A DNA stretch of 64,000 bases from Hyphomicrobium_A sp963745205 (GTDB lineage: Bacteria; Pseudomonadota; Alphaproteobacteria; Rhizobiales; Hyphomicrobiaceae): assembly GCA_963745205.1 (NCBI GenBank), contig CAVUWX010000007.1:124001-188000 (forward strand), in the 5' to 3' direction. Both the position numbers and the translations under genes were made by a program. The notes beneath the pieces are model-generated. The model made no database searches, had not been told where the DNA came from, and saw only the letters and a list, made by a program, of their open reading frames with translations. Below are positions 56,574-64,000 of this stretch, piece after piece; the stretch's first letter is position 1; every line of letters starts with the position of its first letter.

Positions 56574-57621
56574 TGGGGCAGCAGCCGGACAAGAGACGGC
56601 CGCTGCCGCTCGCGGTCAGCATGGGCGACCCTGCCGGCATCGGACTGGAGATCACGCTCAAGGCCTGGAGCGAGCGCCGCGACAGCGGCATCGGCCCCTT
56701 CGTGTTGTTCGGCGACCTCGAAGCCGCCGCCGAACGTGCGCGCATGCTCGGCCTCGCCGTACCGATCATCCCGGTCGCCACGCCGGCTGCGGCTATCGAT
56801 GCATTCGCCGCCGCCCTCCCAGTCCGGCCCATCGCCTGCCGCGTGCGCCCACGGCCGGGCGAGCCCGATCCTGCGAACGCCCCGCCGTGATTGCGGCGAT
56901 CGAGGAGGCGACGGCTGCTGTCGTCCGTCACGAAGCTGCGGCAATCGTCACCAATCCCATCGCCAAGCATATCGTTGGAAGCGTTGACTTCCCCTACGCG
57001 GGGCATACGCAATTTTTGGGCGCGCTCGCCGAGCGCCACAACACCGGCAAACGCTTCCACCCGGTCATGATGCTTGCGGCCGACACCCTGCGCGTCGTGC
57101 CGCTCACGGTGCACTGTCCGCTCGCGAGCGTGCCCGGCGCCATCACGCGCTCTCTCATCTTCGAGACGGTGCGCATCACCTACGAGGCCCTGAAGCGAGA
57201 CTTCAGCATCGATGCGCCGCGCATCGCCGTCACCGGCCTCAACCCGCACGCGGGAGAGGAAGGCACTATCGGGCGCGAGGAGCTCGACGTGATCGCACCC
57301 GCGATCGCGGACTTGCGCGCCGAGGGGCTGTGGGTGACGGGGCCCCATCCGGCCGACACTCTGTTCCACGCGGCGGCGCGGCGGTCCTACGATGCGGCGA
57401 TTGCCATGTATCACGACCAGGCGCTGATCCCATTCAAGACGCTCGCCTTCGACACCGGTGTAAACGTGACGCTGGGGCTGCCATTCGTGCGCACCTCTCC
57501 CGATCACGGAACCGCATTCGACATCGCGCGCGAAGGGCGCGCCTCGGCGACGAGCTTCATCGAGAGCCTGAAGCTTGCGGCCGCGATCGCCGCCGCGCGA
57601 GCCGCAAGCCAGCCCGCATGA
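56573..57621 (+). CDS. pdxA: 4-hydroxythreonine-4-phosphate dehydrogenase, one frameshift
   Basis: PdxA oxidises 4-phosphohydroxythreonine in vitamin B6 synthesis. The start (VSMGDPAGIGLEITLKAW) and the later part with the metal-binding histidines (PYAGHTQFLGAL, GLNPHAGEEG, MYHDQALIPFKTL) are in different frames. The switch is at about 56884, where GCCCCGCCGTG should probably be GCCCCGGCCGTG, giving ANAPAVIAAIEEA. The restored protein is about 349 residues. Its ATG overlaps the surA stop, and its stop overlaps the rsmA ATG, so the order surA-pdxA-rsmA is translationally coupled. Confidence 0.92.
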
Positions 57622-58541
57622 GCGCGTCGGCGGAACCACCATCTGAGCGAGGCGCGAGCCCAGACGGCTTGCCCCCGCTGCGCGAGGTCATCCGCGAGCT
57701 GGGCCTGCGCGCCAAAAAGAGCCTGGGTCAGAACTTCATCCTCGACCTCAACCTCACACGCCGTATTGCGCGGGAAGGCGCCCCGCTCGAGGGGTGCACG
57801 GTTGTAGAGGTCGGGCCGGGGCCTGGGGGGCTCACACGCGCGCTGCTGCTCGAGGGAGCCGACCGCGTCGTCGCCGTCGAGCGTGACGAACGCTGCCGGC
57901 CCGCCCTTGCCGCGATCGCCGAGCGCTATCCCGGCCGCCTCGACGTGAACTTCGGGGATGCGCTCGAAGCACGTTGGCCGGAGCTGCTGCGCGGTCACCG
58001 CGGCAAAACCGTCATCGTTGCCAACCTGCCCTACAGCGTGGCGACGCTGCTGCTCGCCGGCTGGCTCGAGAGCGAGCCGTGGCCACCCTGGTATGAGCGC
58101 ATGGTGCTGATGTTCCAGAAGGAGGTTGCCGAGCGCATCGTCGCCGTACCCGGCACCAAGTCCTACGGGCGGCTCGCGGTGCTGGCGCAATGGCGCACCA
58201 AACCCCGCATCGTGCTGACGCTGCCGCGCGAGGCATTTACGCCCCCGCCGAAGGTCGCCTCTGCCGTCGTCGCGTTCACGCCGTTGAAGGAGCCGGCGCC
58301 CCCCTGCCAGGCAAAGGTGCTGGCACGAGTTACGGCGGCAGCCTTCGGGCAAAGGCGCAAGATGCTGCGCTCAAGCCTGAAGCAGCTCGTCGAGAACCCG
58401 GATGCGCTGCTCGAGGCCGCGGGGATCGCCGGCACGCTGCGCGCTGAGAACTTGAGCGTGAAGGATTTTGCGCGCCTTGCGCTCCTCTTCGAGCGCTCTC
58501 AAGCCGGCCGGTCCACCGGGAGAACGTCACCGGTCGAGTGA
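57618..58541 (+). CDS. rsmA: 16S rRNA (adenine(1518)-N(6)/adenine(1519)-N(6))-dimethyltransferase
   Basis: RsmA (KsgA) dimethylates two adenines near the 3' end of 16S rRNA late in small-subunit assembly. The 307-residue protein has KKSLGQNFILDLNLTRRI, the SAM motif VVEVGPGPGGLTRALL, the catalytic NLPYSVATLLL and FTPPPKVASAVV. The C-terminal domain has AAFGQRRKMLRSSLKQL. It begins in ATGA overlap with pdxA. It is convergent with gmk, 16 bases away. Confidence 0.97.
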   Translation: MSASAEPPSERGASPDGLPPLREVIRELGLRAKKSLGQNFILDLNLTRRIAREGAPLEGCTVVEVGPGPGGLTRALLLEGADRVVAVERDERCRPALAAIAERYPGRLDVNFGDALEARWPELLRGHRGKTVIVANLPYSVATLLLAGWLESEPWPPWYERMVLMFQKEVAERIVAVPGTKSYGRLAVLAQWRTKPRIVLTLPREAFTPPPKVASAVVAFTPLKEPAPPCQAKVLARVTAAAFGQRRKMLRSSLKQLVENPDALLEAAGIAGTLRAENLSVKDFARLALLFERSQAGRSTGRTSPVE

Positions 58542-58557
58542 TCGACGGGAGCGCGCC

Positions 58558-59199
58558 CTACAAGGCCTTCTGCATTTCGCGCACGAAGGCGCTGAGGCCG
58601 TCGAGCCGCTCGCGCTTCAAGCGCTCGGCGGTGAGGATCGCCTTGAGGCCCGCCACCGAAGACTCGATATTGGCGTTGACGATCACGTAGTCGTATTCGG
58701 GCCAGTGACTAATTTCGGCGGAAGCTGCCTCCATGCGCCGGCGCACGACCTCGGGGCTGTCCTGCGCGCGTGTTTGCAGGCGGCGTTCGAGGTCGCGGGC
58801 CGACGGCGGCAGAACGAAGACGCGAACGACGTCGTGCTTCATCTTCTCCGAAAGCTGTTGCGCACCCTGCCAGTCGATGTCGAAGAGGATATCGCGGCCG
58901 TCCTTGATCGCGTCCTCGACGGTCGCGCGCGGCGTTCCATAGAAGTTGTCGAACACGCGCGCCCATTCGAGCAGCGCGTCCGTCTCGCGCATGCGCCTGA
59001 AGCGAGCTTCATCGATGAATTGATAATCGCGGCCGTCGACCTCGCCCGTACGCGGCGGCCGCGTCGTCACCGACACCGACATCGCGATCTCGGCATCGGC
59101 TTCGATCAGCCGGCGCGCGAGCGTCGTCTTGCCCGCGCCCGACGGCGAAGACAGCACCATGAGAAGCCCGCGCCGTTCGATCTTCGGACCTTCCGCCAT
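58558..59199 (-). CDS. gmk: Guanylate kinase
   Basis: Gmk phosphorylates GMP to GDP. The 213-residue protein has the P loop LSSPSGAGKTTLARRL. The GMP-binding segment is VTTRPPRTGEVDGRDYQFID, and the lid lies around RLQTRAQDSPEVVRRR. It is complete and typical. It is the last gene of the fabG-acpP-fabF-mltG-yicC-gmk run on the minus strand, 34 bases after yicC. Confidence 0.97.
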   Translation of the reverse strand: MAEGPKIERRGLLMVLSSPSGAGKTTLARRLIEADAEIAMSVSVTTRPPRTGEVDGRDYQFIDEARFRRMRETDALLEWARVFDNFYGTPRATVEDAIKDGRDILFDIDWQGAQQLSEKMKHDVVRVFVLPPSARDLERRLQTRAQDSPEVVRRRMEAASAEISHWPEYDYVIVNANIESSVAGLKAILTAERLKRERLDGLSAFVREMQKAL

Positions 59200-59233
59200 G
59201 ACCCGCGTGGGCGAGCGCTTTTGCCCGCCTCCC

Positions 59234-60121
59234 TCACTCGATGTTCTGCACCTGCTCGCGCATCTGATCGATAACGGTCTTCAAGGCAAGGCCCGCGCGC
59301 GTGATGTCCACGTCATTGGCCTTCGAACAAAGGGTGTTAGCCTCGCGATTGAACTCTTGTGCGAGAAAGTCGAACTTGCGGCCGACGGCACCCGGCTCAT
59401 CCAGCAGCTCGCGCGCGGCGGCGATGTGAGCCTTCAGGCGCTTCAGCTCCTCTTCGACGTCGGCGCGGGTGGCAAGCAGCACCGCTTCCTGGTGGAGACG
59501 CCCGGGATCGAACATGTTAGCTCCCTCAAGAAGCCGGGCGAGCTGCTCCTTGAGACGGGACTCGATGGCGGCGGGAGTGCGCGCGGGCGAAGCTTCGACA
59601 GTCACGACGAGCCTGGCGATCTCATCGAGATTGGCGCCGAGCACAGCCTTGAGCCGTGCGCCTTCCCCGGCGCGAGCTTGCACGAGCGCGCTCAGGCCCT
59701 GCTCCAGGCTTTCCAGCATGGCGTTGATGCGCGCTGACGCTTCCTCCGGGCTCTCGGCCCGCTCGACCACCTCGAGCACGCCTTTGATGGCGATGAGGCC
59801 ATCGGCGCGCGGCGGGGCGGCACCGGTCAATTGGCAAATGCGCTCGGTCGCCTTGAGGACCTGACTCAGCGCTGGCTCGTTCAGCCGCACCTCCTGCGTG
59901 CCACCCCGGTTCTCAGTGCTCAAGTTGATGGTGACGCTGCCGCGCGTGAGGTAGCGCGCCGCAGCTTCGCGCACTTGCGGCTCGAGCAACTCTGTTCCCG
60001 TCGGCAGGCGCAACCGCAGATCGAGCCCGCGGCCATTCACGCTGCGCAGCTCCCAGTGCCAAGAGACGTTGCCCGTGGCCCCCTCGGTGCGGGCAAACCC
60101 CGTCATGCTCTTGATGCTCAT
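59234..60121 (-). CDS. yicC: YicC family endoribonuclease
   Basis: YicC proteins are ring-forming endoribonucleases that affect small-RNA and cell-wall-related phenotypes. The 295-residue protein has the N-terminal SIKSMTGFARTEG, the middle SVNGRGLDLRLRLP and the C-terminal DUF1732-like REANTLCSKANDVDITR with metal-binding acidic residues. The ATG at 60119-60121 begins the conserved domain. It lies between mltG and gmk, its common position in alphaproteobacteria. Confidence 0.93.
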   Translation of the reverse strand: MSIKSMTGFARTEGATGNVSWHWELRSVNGRGLDLRLRLPTGTELLEPQVREAAARYLTRGSVTINLSTENRGGTQEVRLNEPALSQVLKATERICQLTGAAPPRADGLIAIKGVLEVVERAESPEEASARINAMLESLEQGLSALVQARAGEGARLKAVLGANLDEIARLVVTVEASPARTPAAIESRLKEQLARLLEGANMFDPGRLHQEAVLLATRADVEEELKRLKAHIAAARELLDEPGAVGRKFDFLAQEFNREANTLCSKANDVDITRAGLALKTVIDQMREQVQNIE

Positions 60122-60266
60122 TGGGCGGCCCCGGCGGCAGGGTGATGGCAGCCGGGCGGGCGCCCAGCGCGGGCCGCAATCTAACGGCACGAGCGCAGAC
60201 CAACAAGGTACGGGAGGCTCCGGCGGCCCACTACGTCGCCGACTGCATGATCCTGCAGGATCGGCA

Positions 60267-61583
60267 CTACTTCTTGGCGCTCGTCTTTTTCGGCTTGCGC
60301 ACCGGCACGGGCGCGACACCCTTCTCGGCCGGCGGCGCGTCGGCGGCTTGCGTCGCGGCGTCGGCCGCAGGCGGAGCTGGCACCGCGTTGGCTGCAGGCG
60401 GAGCCGGCACCGCGTTGGCGGGAGCGGCCTCCGCCTCCTTCTTGGCGCGCTCGCGCTCGACCTTGCGCCAGTTGGCGACGGCCGCGTTGTGCTCCTTCAA
60501 GGTGTCGGAGAACACATGTCCGCCGGTGCCGTCGGCGACGAAATAGAGGTCATTCGTCGTCGCCGGATTGAGCGTCGCCTCAATGGCCGAGCGACCCGGG
60601 TTGCAGATCGGCGTCGGCGGCAAACCGTCGATCTGGTAGGTGTTGTGCGCAGACTTTTGGTCGAGATCGGCGCGCGTCAGCGGCCGCCCCAAGGGGCCCT
60701 GCCCGCCGACGATGCCGTAGATCACCGTGGGGTCGGACTGCAGTCGCATGCCTTTGTGCAATCTGTTCACGAACACGGCGGCCACACGATCACGCTCGTC
60801 GGGGCGCCCGGTCTCCTTCTCGACGATCGAGGCGAACACGACCGCCTCCTGCGGCGTCTTCAGGAGCAGCCCCGGTTTGCGCTTCTCCCACGCGGTGGCG
60901 AGAAACTGCTGCATCTTCTCCTTCATGCGCTCGAGCAGAACCTGCCGCGTCATCCCCTTTTCGATGCCGTAGGTCTCGGGGAAGAGCGTGCCCTCCGGGG
61001 GCACTGCGGCGATATCGCCAGCGAGGTTTTCCTCGGCCTTGAGGCGCTCGACGATCTGCTGGCTGGTCAGGCCTTCGGGAATTGTCACCTTGTATTGGAC
61101 CGCCTTGCCCTCGGAGAGAACGTCGACGATCTCGCGAATGCTCGCGTGCGGCTTGATCATGTATTCGCCGTGCTTCAGCATCTTCTTTTTGGGTCCGAGA
61201 CGGCTCTCGGCGAGGAATCCGATCATGAATGGCCAACGGTTGGAAATGACGCCGTCCTTCTCGAGCATCTCGGAAATGTCGTTGCTGCTGAACCCTTCGG
61301 GCACCACCACGGTGCGTGCGATCTCCAGCGGCCCCGGCTGCTCGAACTCGTGATAGAGCAGCGCCGCCAACCCCAGACCGCCAACCATGATTGCAAGCAG
61401 GAGCGTGAACAGACTGCTGCCCAAACGGATGAAGGGTGCCAGCGCGCTCGATTGCGCGCGTCGGCTCCCGTTGCGCGGAGGGGCCGGAGGGCGCGAGGGC
61501 TCAAGCATCTCGGACGGGCTGCGCGGACGCATGCCGCCCCGGCGAAACTCGGGCTCCAGCCGCGGAGGGCGGGTATAGCTCAT
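60267..61583 (-). CDS. mltG: Endolytic peptidoglycan transglycosylase MltG
   Basis: MltG cuts nascent glycan strands and sets their length. The 438-residue protein has a basic Pro/Arg-rich cytoplasmic N-terminus (about 60 residues), one transmembrane helix (SLFTLLLAIMVGGLGLAALL), a LysM-like region and the YceG domain. The catalytic Glu is in VVFASIVEKETGRPDERD, with SDPTVIYGIVG and PTPICNPGRSAIEATLNP after it. A Pro/Ala/Lys-rich tail follows. It lies between fabF and yicC. Confidence 0.95.
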   Translation of the reverse strand: MSYTRPPRLEPEFRRGGMRPRSPSEMLEPSRPPAPPRNGSRRAQSSALAPFIRLGSSLFTLLLAIMVGGLGLAALLYHEFEQPGPLEIARTVVVPEGFSSNDISEMLEKDGVISNRWPFMIGFLAESRLGPKKKMLKHGEYMIKPHASIREIVDVLSEGKAVQYKVTIPEGLTSQQIVERLKAEENLAGDIAAVPPEGTLFPETYGIEKGMTRQVLLERMKEKMQQFLATAWEKRKPGLLLKTPQEAVVFASIVEKETGRPDERDRVAAVFVNRLHKGMRLQSDPTVIYGIVGGQGPLGRPLTRADLDQKSAHNTYQIDGLPPTPICNPGRSAIEATLNPATTNDLYFVADGTGGHVFSDTLKEHNAAVANWRKVERERAKKEAEAAPANAVPAPPAANAVPAPPAADAATQAADAPPAEKGVAPVPVRKPKKTSAKK

Positions 61584-61725
61584 AGGTCCGCTCCGTTGAC
61601 CGACGAGGCCGTTCCCGCCCGGCGTCTCAAGAGTGTGGATCTGAACCCTATAGGCAATTGTGGCGAAAGCGCGAACGAGGCTTCGGCCGCCGGCGGTCCG
61701 GCAGCACCGGCGTGGCCCACCCGCC

Positions 61726-62989
61726 TCATGCGACCCGGCGCAAGATCAGCGAGGCGTTCGTTCCGCCGAAGCCGAACGAGTTGGAAAGCACCGTATTGAT
61801 CGGACGCTTCTTGGCCGTATGCGGCACGAGATCGATCGCCGTCTCGACCGAGGGGTTGTCGAGATTGAGGGTCGGAGGGGCAATGTTGTCGCGGATGGCG
61901 AGCACGGAAAAGATCGCCTCGATGGCGCCCGCGGCACCGAGTAGATGTCCCGTCGCCGACTTTGTCGAGGACATGGCAAGCTTGCCCGCCGCATTGCCGA
62001 ACAGGCGCTCGACCGCCGCGAGCTCGATCTCGTCGCCCATCGGCGTCGAGGTGCCGTGCGCATTGACGTAATCAATGTCGCTCACGCCGATGTCGGCGCG
62101 CTTCAAGGCTGCGCGCATGCAGCGATAGGCGCCGTCGCCGTCGGAAGCGGGTGCGGTAATGTGGAATGCGTCTCCCGACATGCCGTAGCCGATGACCTCG
62201 GCGTAGATCTTGGCTCCGCGCGCCTTTGCATGCTCCAGATGCTCGAGCACGACGACACCCGCTCCCTCGCCCATCACGAATCCGTCGCGGTCCTTGTCGT
62301 AGGGACGCGAGGCCTGCGTGGGACGATCGTTGAAGCCGGTCGAAAGCGCACGGCACGCCGTGAACCCAGCGACCGCGATGCGGCAGATCGGAGATTTCAG
62401 CGCCGCCCGCCACCATCACGTCGGCGTCGCCAAGGGCCACGAGGCGCGCCGCATCACCGATGGCGTGCGCCCCCGTCGAGCAGGCCGTGACCACGGCGTG
62501 GTTAGGGCCCTTCAACTGATGCTTGATGGAGACGTAGCCCGAGGCAAGGTTGATGAGCCGCCCCGGTATAAAGAAGGGGCTAACGCGGCGAGGTCCCTTG
62601 TCCCGCAAGAGGATCGAGGTGTCGGCAATGCCCGACAAGCCGCCGATACCGGAGCCGATGAGAACGCCCGTACGCTCCTGCTTCTCGGGCGTGTCGGCCG
62701 CGTAGCCGGAATCGGCGAGCGCCTGCGTGGCCGCCGCCATCGCGAAGATGATGAAGTCGTCGACCTTGCGCTGCTCCTTGGGCTCCATCCAATCGTCGGG
62801 ATTGAAGTTGCCCTCGGCGAGGTCGCCGCGCGGCACGAAGCAGCCGATCTGGCAGGACAGGTCGTCGACCTCGAACTCGGTGATGCGGCGAGCCCCGTTC
62901 GCGCCGGCGACCAGCGCCTTCCACGACGCCTCCGCTCCGCACCCCACGGGCGAGACCATCCCCAGTCCTGTGACAACGACGCGACGCAT
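61726..62989 (-). CDS. fabF: Beta-ketoacyl-ACP synthase II, one frameshift
   Basis: FabF condenses malonyl-ACP with growing acyl chains. The N-terminal part (62989 to about 62400) has the nucleophile Cys in VVTACSTGAHAIGDA. The C-terminal part, in another frame, has VNAHGTSTPMGDEIE and ATGHLLGAAGAIEA with both catalytic histidines. The shift is at 62395-62397: on the coding strand GAAATCTCCG should read GAATCTCCG, giving GGAESPICRIAVAGF. The restored protein is about 420 residues. An extra A in a homopolymer is the likely cause. Confidence 0.93.
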
Positions 62990-63119
62990 TCTGGTCCTTC
63001 GGATCTTCCCGCGTTGTCCGGTCGTTTCACCTCGCGCTCAGATTGCCGCAGGCAGCCCGGGCCTCGCCCCCTTTTGGCGCCCGCTGCTTCCCTTGGCTGG
63101 CAATGAGGGAAATTCGCCG

Positions 63120-63362
63120 TCAGGCGGCGCTGGCGTTCTTCTCGAGAAATTTGACCGCGTCGCCGACGGTGAGGATGTGCTCGGCGGCATCATCGGGAAT
63201 TTCGCAGCCGAACTCTTCCTCGAAGGCCATCACGAGCTCGACCGTGTCCAAACTGTCGGCGCCCAGGTCGTCAATGAAGCTGGCGTTCTCGGTGACCTTG
63301 TCGGCCTCGACGCCAAGATGCTCCACGACAATCTTCTTCACGCGCTCCGCGACATCGCTCAT
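63120..63362 (-). CDS. acpP: Acyl carrier protein
   Basis: AcpP carries acyl intermediates on a phosphopantetheine arm attached to Ser37 in LGADSLDTVEL. The 80-residue acidic four-helix protein is typical (MSDVAERVKKIVVEHLGVEA at the start). A GAGGGAAG ribosome-binding site lies upstream of the ATG. It sits between fabG and fabF in the usual order, with its own 343-base upstream gap. Confidence 0.98.
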   Translation of the reverse strand: MSDVAERVKKIVVEHLGVEADKVTENASFIDDLGADSLDTVELVMAFEEEFGCEIPDDAAEHILTVGDAVKFLEKNASAA

Positions 63363-63705
63363 CGTCTTCCCTCGCGTCGGTTGCTCTTCGCAATTAGCAG
63401 TTCGATTCTGTTGGGTTCGCCCTTGGTCCGGTCGCTGCTCTCGATCCGCACTGAAGGCTCGCGACTGGCGAGCACTGACACGACGCGGTTATCCAACTTT
63501 TCGCACCCCGTGCAGCGGCCAAACATGAGGCCCAAGCGAACGTGTGCGTAAACGCCAGGGGCCGAGAAACCGTTCGGCTCGTTAACACACTTAGCTGGCG
63601 TTGGCCAGCACCCGCAAGCGCCTTCCGTATGCGCTAGAATGCGCCAGAAAGCGCCGCTCAGGAAGGGTCCGCCGGATGCCTGGGGATGGTTTACTACCAT
63701 GGGCC
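63363..63705. other. fabG-acpP intergenic region
   Basis: This 343-base stretch has no gene I can support. It probably carries the strong acpP promoter read on the minus strand. I do not see a convincing -35/-10 pair, nor a clean terminator after fabG, although repeated GGCGC motifs near 63630-63660 could fold. A long minus-strand frame crossing it (63359-63910) is a shadow. Confidence 0.5.
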
Positions 63706-64000
63706 TTAAACCATCGCCATGCCGCCGTTGATGTGCAGGGTCTGGCCAGTAATGTAGGCCGCCTCTTCGCTCGCAAGGTAAACCACGCCAGCGGCGATCT
63801 CCTCCGGTTTCCCGAAGCGCTGGGCCGGGATCATCTTGGCGATCTCCTCCGTCTGCTTCTGATTGAGGGCCTGGGTCATCGGCGTGCTGATGAAACCGGG
63901 AGCGATGCAATTTGCGGTGATGGTGCGCGCCGCCAGCTCGCGGGCCAGCGACTTCGTCATTCCGATCATGCCGGCCTTGGAAGCAGCGTAATTACCCTGA
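63706..64000 (-). CDS. fabG: 3-oxoacyl-ACP reductase, C-terminal part (cut by window edge)
   Basis: The last 97 codons of FabG are visible. They begin with the catalytic Tyr/Lys region (QGNYAASKAGMIGMTKSLAR, YxxxK motif) and go on through NCIAPGFISTPMTQALN, GKPEEIAAGVVYLASEEAAY and the ending ITGQTLHINGGMAMV, all typical of FabG. The N-terminal nucleotide-binding half lies beyond the window. It is the most upstream gene seen of the fatty-acid operon. Confidence 0.95.
   Translation of the reverse strand, partial: QGNYAASKAGMIGMTKSLARELAARTITANCIAPGFISTPMTQALNQKQTEEIAKMIPAQRFGKPEEIAAGVVYLASEEAAYITGQTLHINGGMAMV

Noticed and set aside
60069..61799. 576-residue plus-strand frame over yicC and mltG
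   Set aside because: It covers two well-supported minus-strand genes and is a low-complexity R/G/L shadow.

Overview
The window is a GC-rich, densely packed piece of core chromosome from an alphaproteobacterium. Gene content and order point to the Rhizobiales (Hyphomicrobiales). Supporting landmarks are dusB-ntrB-ntrC-ntrY-ntrX-dat-hfq-hflX-mazG, eno-ftsB-pdhA-pdhB-DUF5076-pdhC-lpd-lipA-COQ10-like, a fused ispDF, cysE-DUF3126, and lptF-lptG-lptD-surA-pdxA-rsmA facing fabG-acpP-fabF-mltG-yicC-gmk. I assign no genus. I see no rRNA, tRNA, CRISPR array, prophage or insertion sequence.

Layout. 1-9.4 kb: start of an unidentified minus-strand gene, cysE, DUF3126, a gamma-carbonic-anhydrase-like protein, a periplasmic transglutaminase-like protease, a PilZ protein, a PAS_5 protein, rhomboid protease, CBS protein, patatin, hisI, folE, a NifU/IscU-like scaffold, a cupin and yidD. 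9.5-21.9 kb: thrS, a hicBA toxin-antitoxin pair, an L,D-transpeptidase, queE-queD-queF, an aldo/keto reductase, a Dps protein, two tandem secreted paralogues of unknown function, queC, a GFA protein, eno and ftsB. 22-31.7 kb: the pyruvate dehydrogenase genes, two related small lipoproteins, lpd, two GlsB-like membrane proteins, lipA, a COQ10-like protein and a pentapeptide-repeat protein. 31.8-46.3 kb: pncC, a MarR regulator, ispDF, dusB, the two nitrogen two-component systems, a D-amino-acid transaminase, hfq, hflX, an EF-hand protein and mazG. 46.3-64 kb: DUF2306, DUF2147, an unknown membrane protein, pepA, LPS export and outer-membrane assembly genes, pdxA, rsmA, and the fatty-acid-synthesis and cell-wall operon.

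How the genes work together. FolE, QueD, QueE, QueC and QueF together cover GTP to preQ1 for queuosine. LipA plus the lipoyl domain on PdhB and the E2/E3 proteins make a self-contained pyruvate dehydrogenase unit; here E2 has no lipoyl domain of its own. NtrBC and NtrYX sit with hfq and hflX as a nitrogen and stress control block. LptF, LptG, LptD and a SurA-like chaperone serve outer-membrane building. FabG, AcpP, FabF and MltG link fatty-acid synthesis to envelope growth.

The most notable points are these: (1) six core genes (thrS, queE, pdhB, surA, pdxA, fabF) are interrupted by small indels or a stop, which looks like residual sequencing error; (2) E2 lacks its lipoyl domain; (3) two tandem secreted paralogues have an identical four-cysteine spacing; (4) two neighbouring lipoproteins share an exact C-x50-C module; (5) QueD has no cysteine at its usual catalytic position. 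I found no convincing wholly new multi-gene system.
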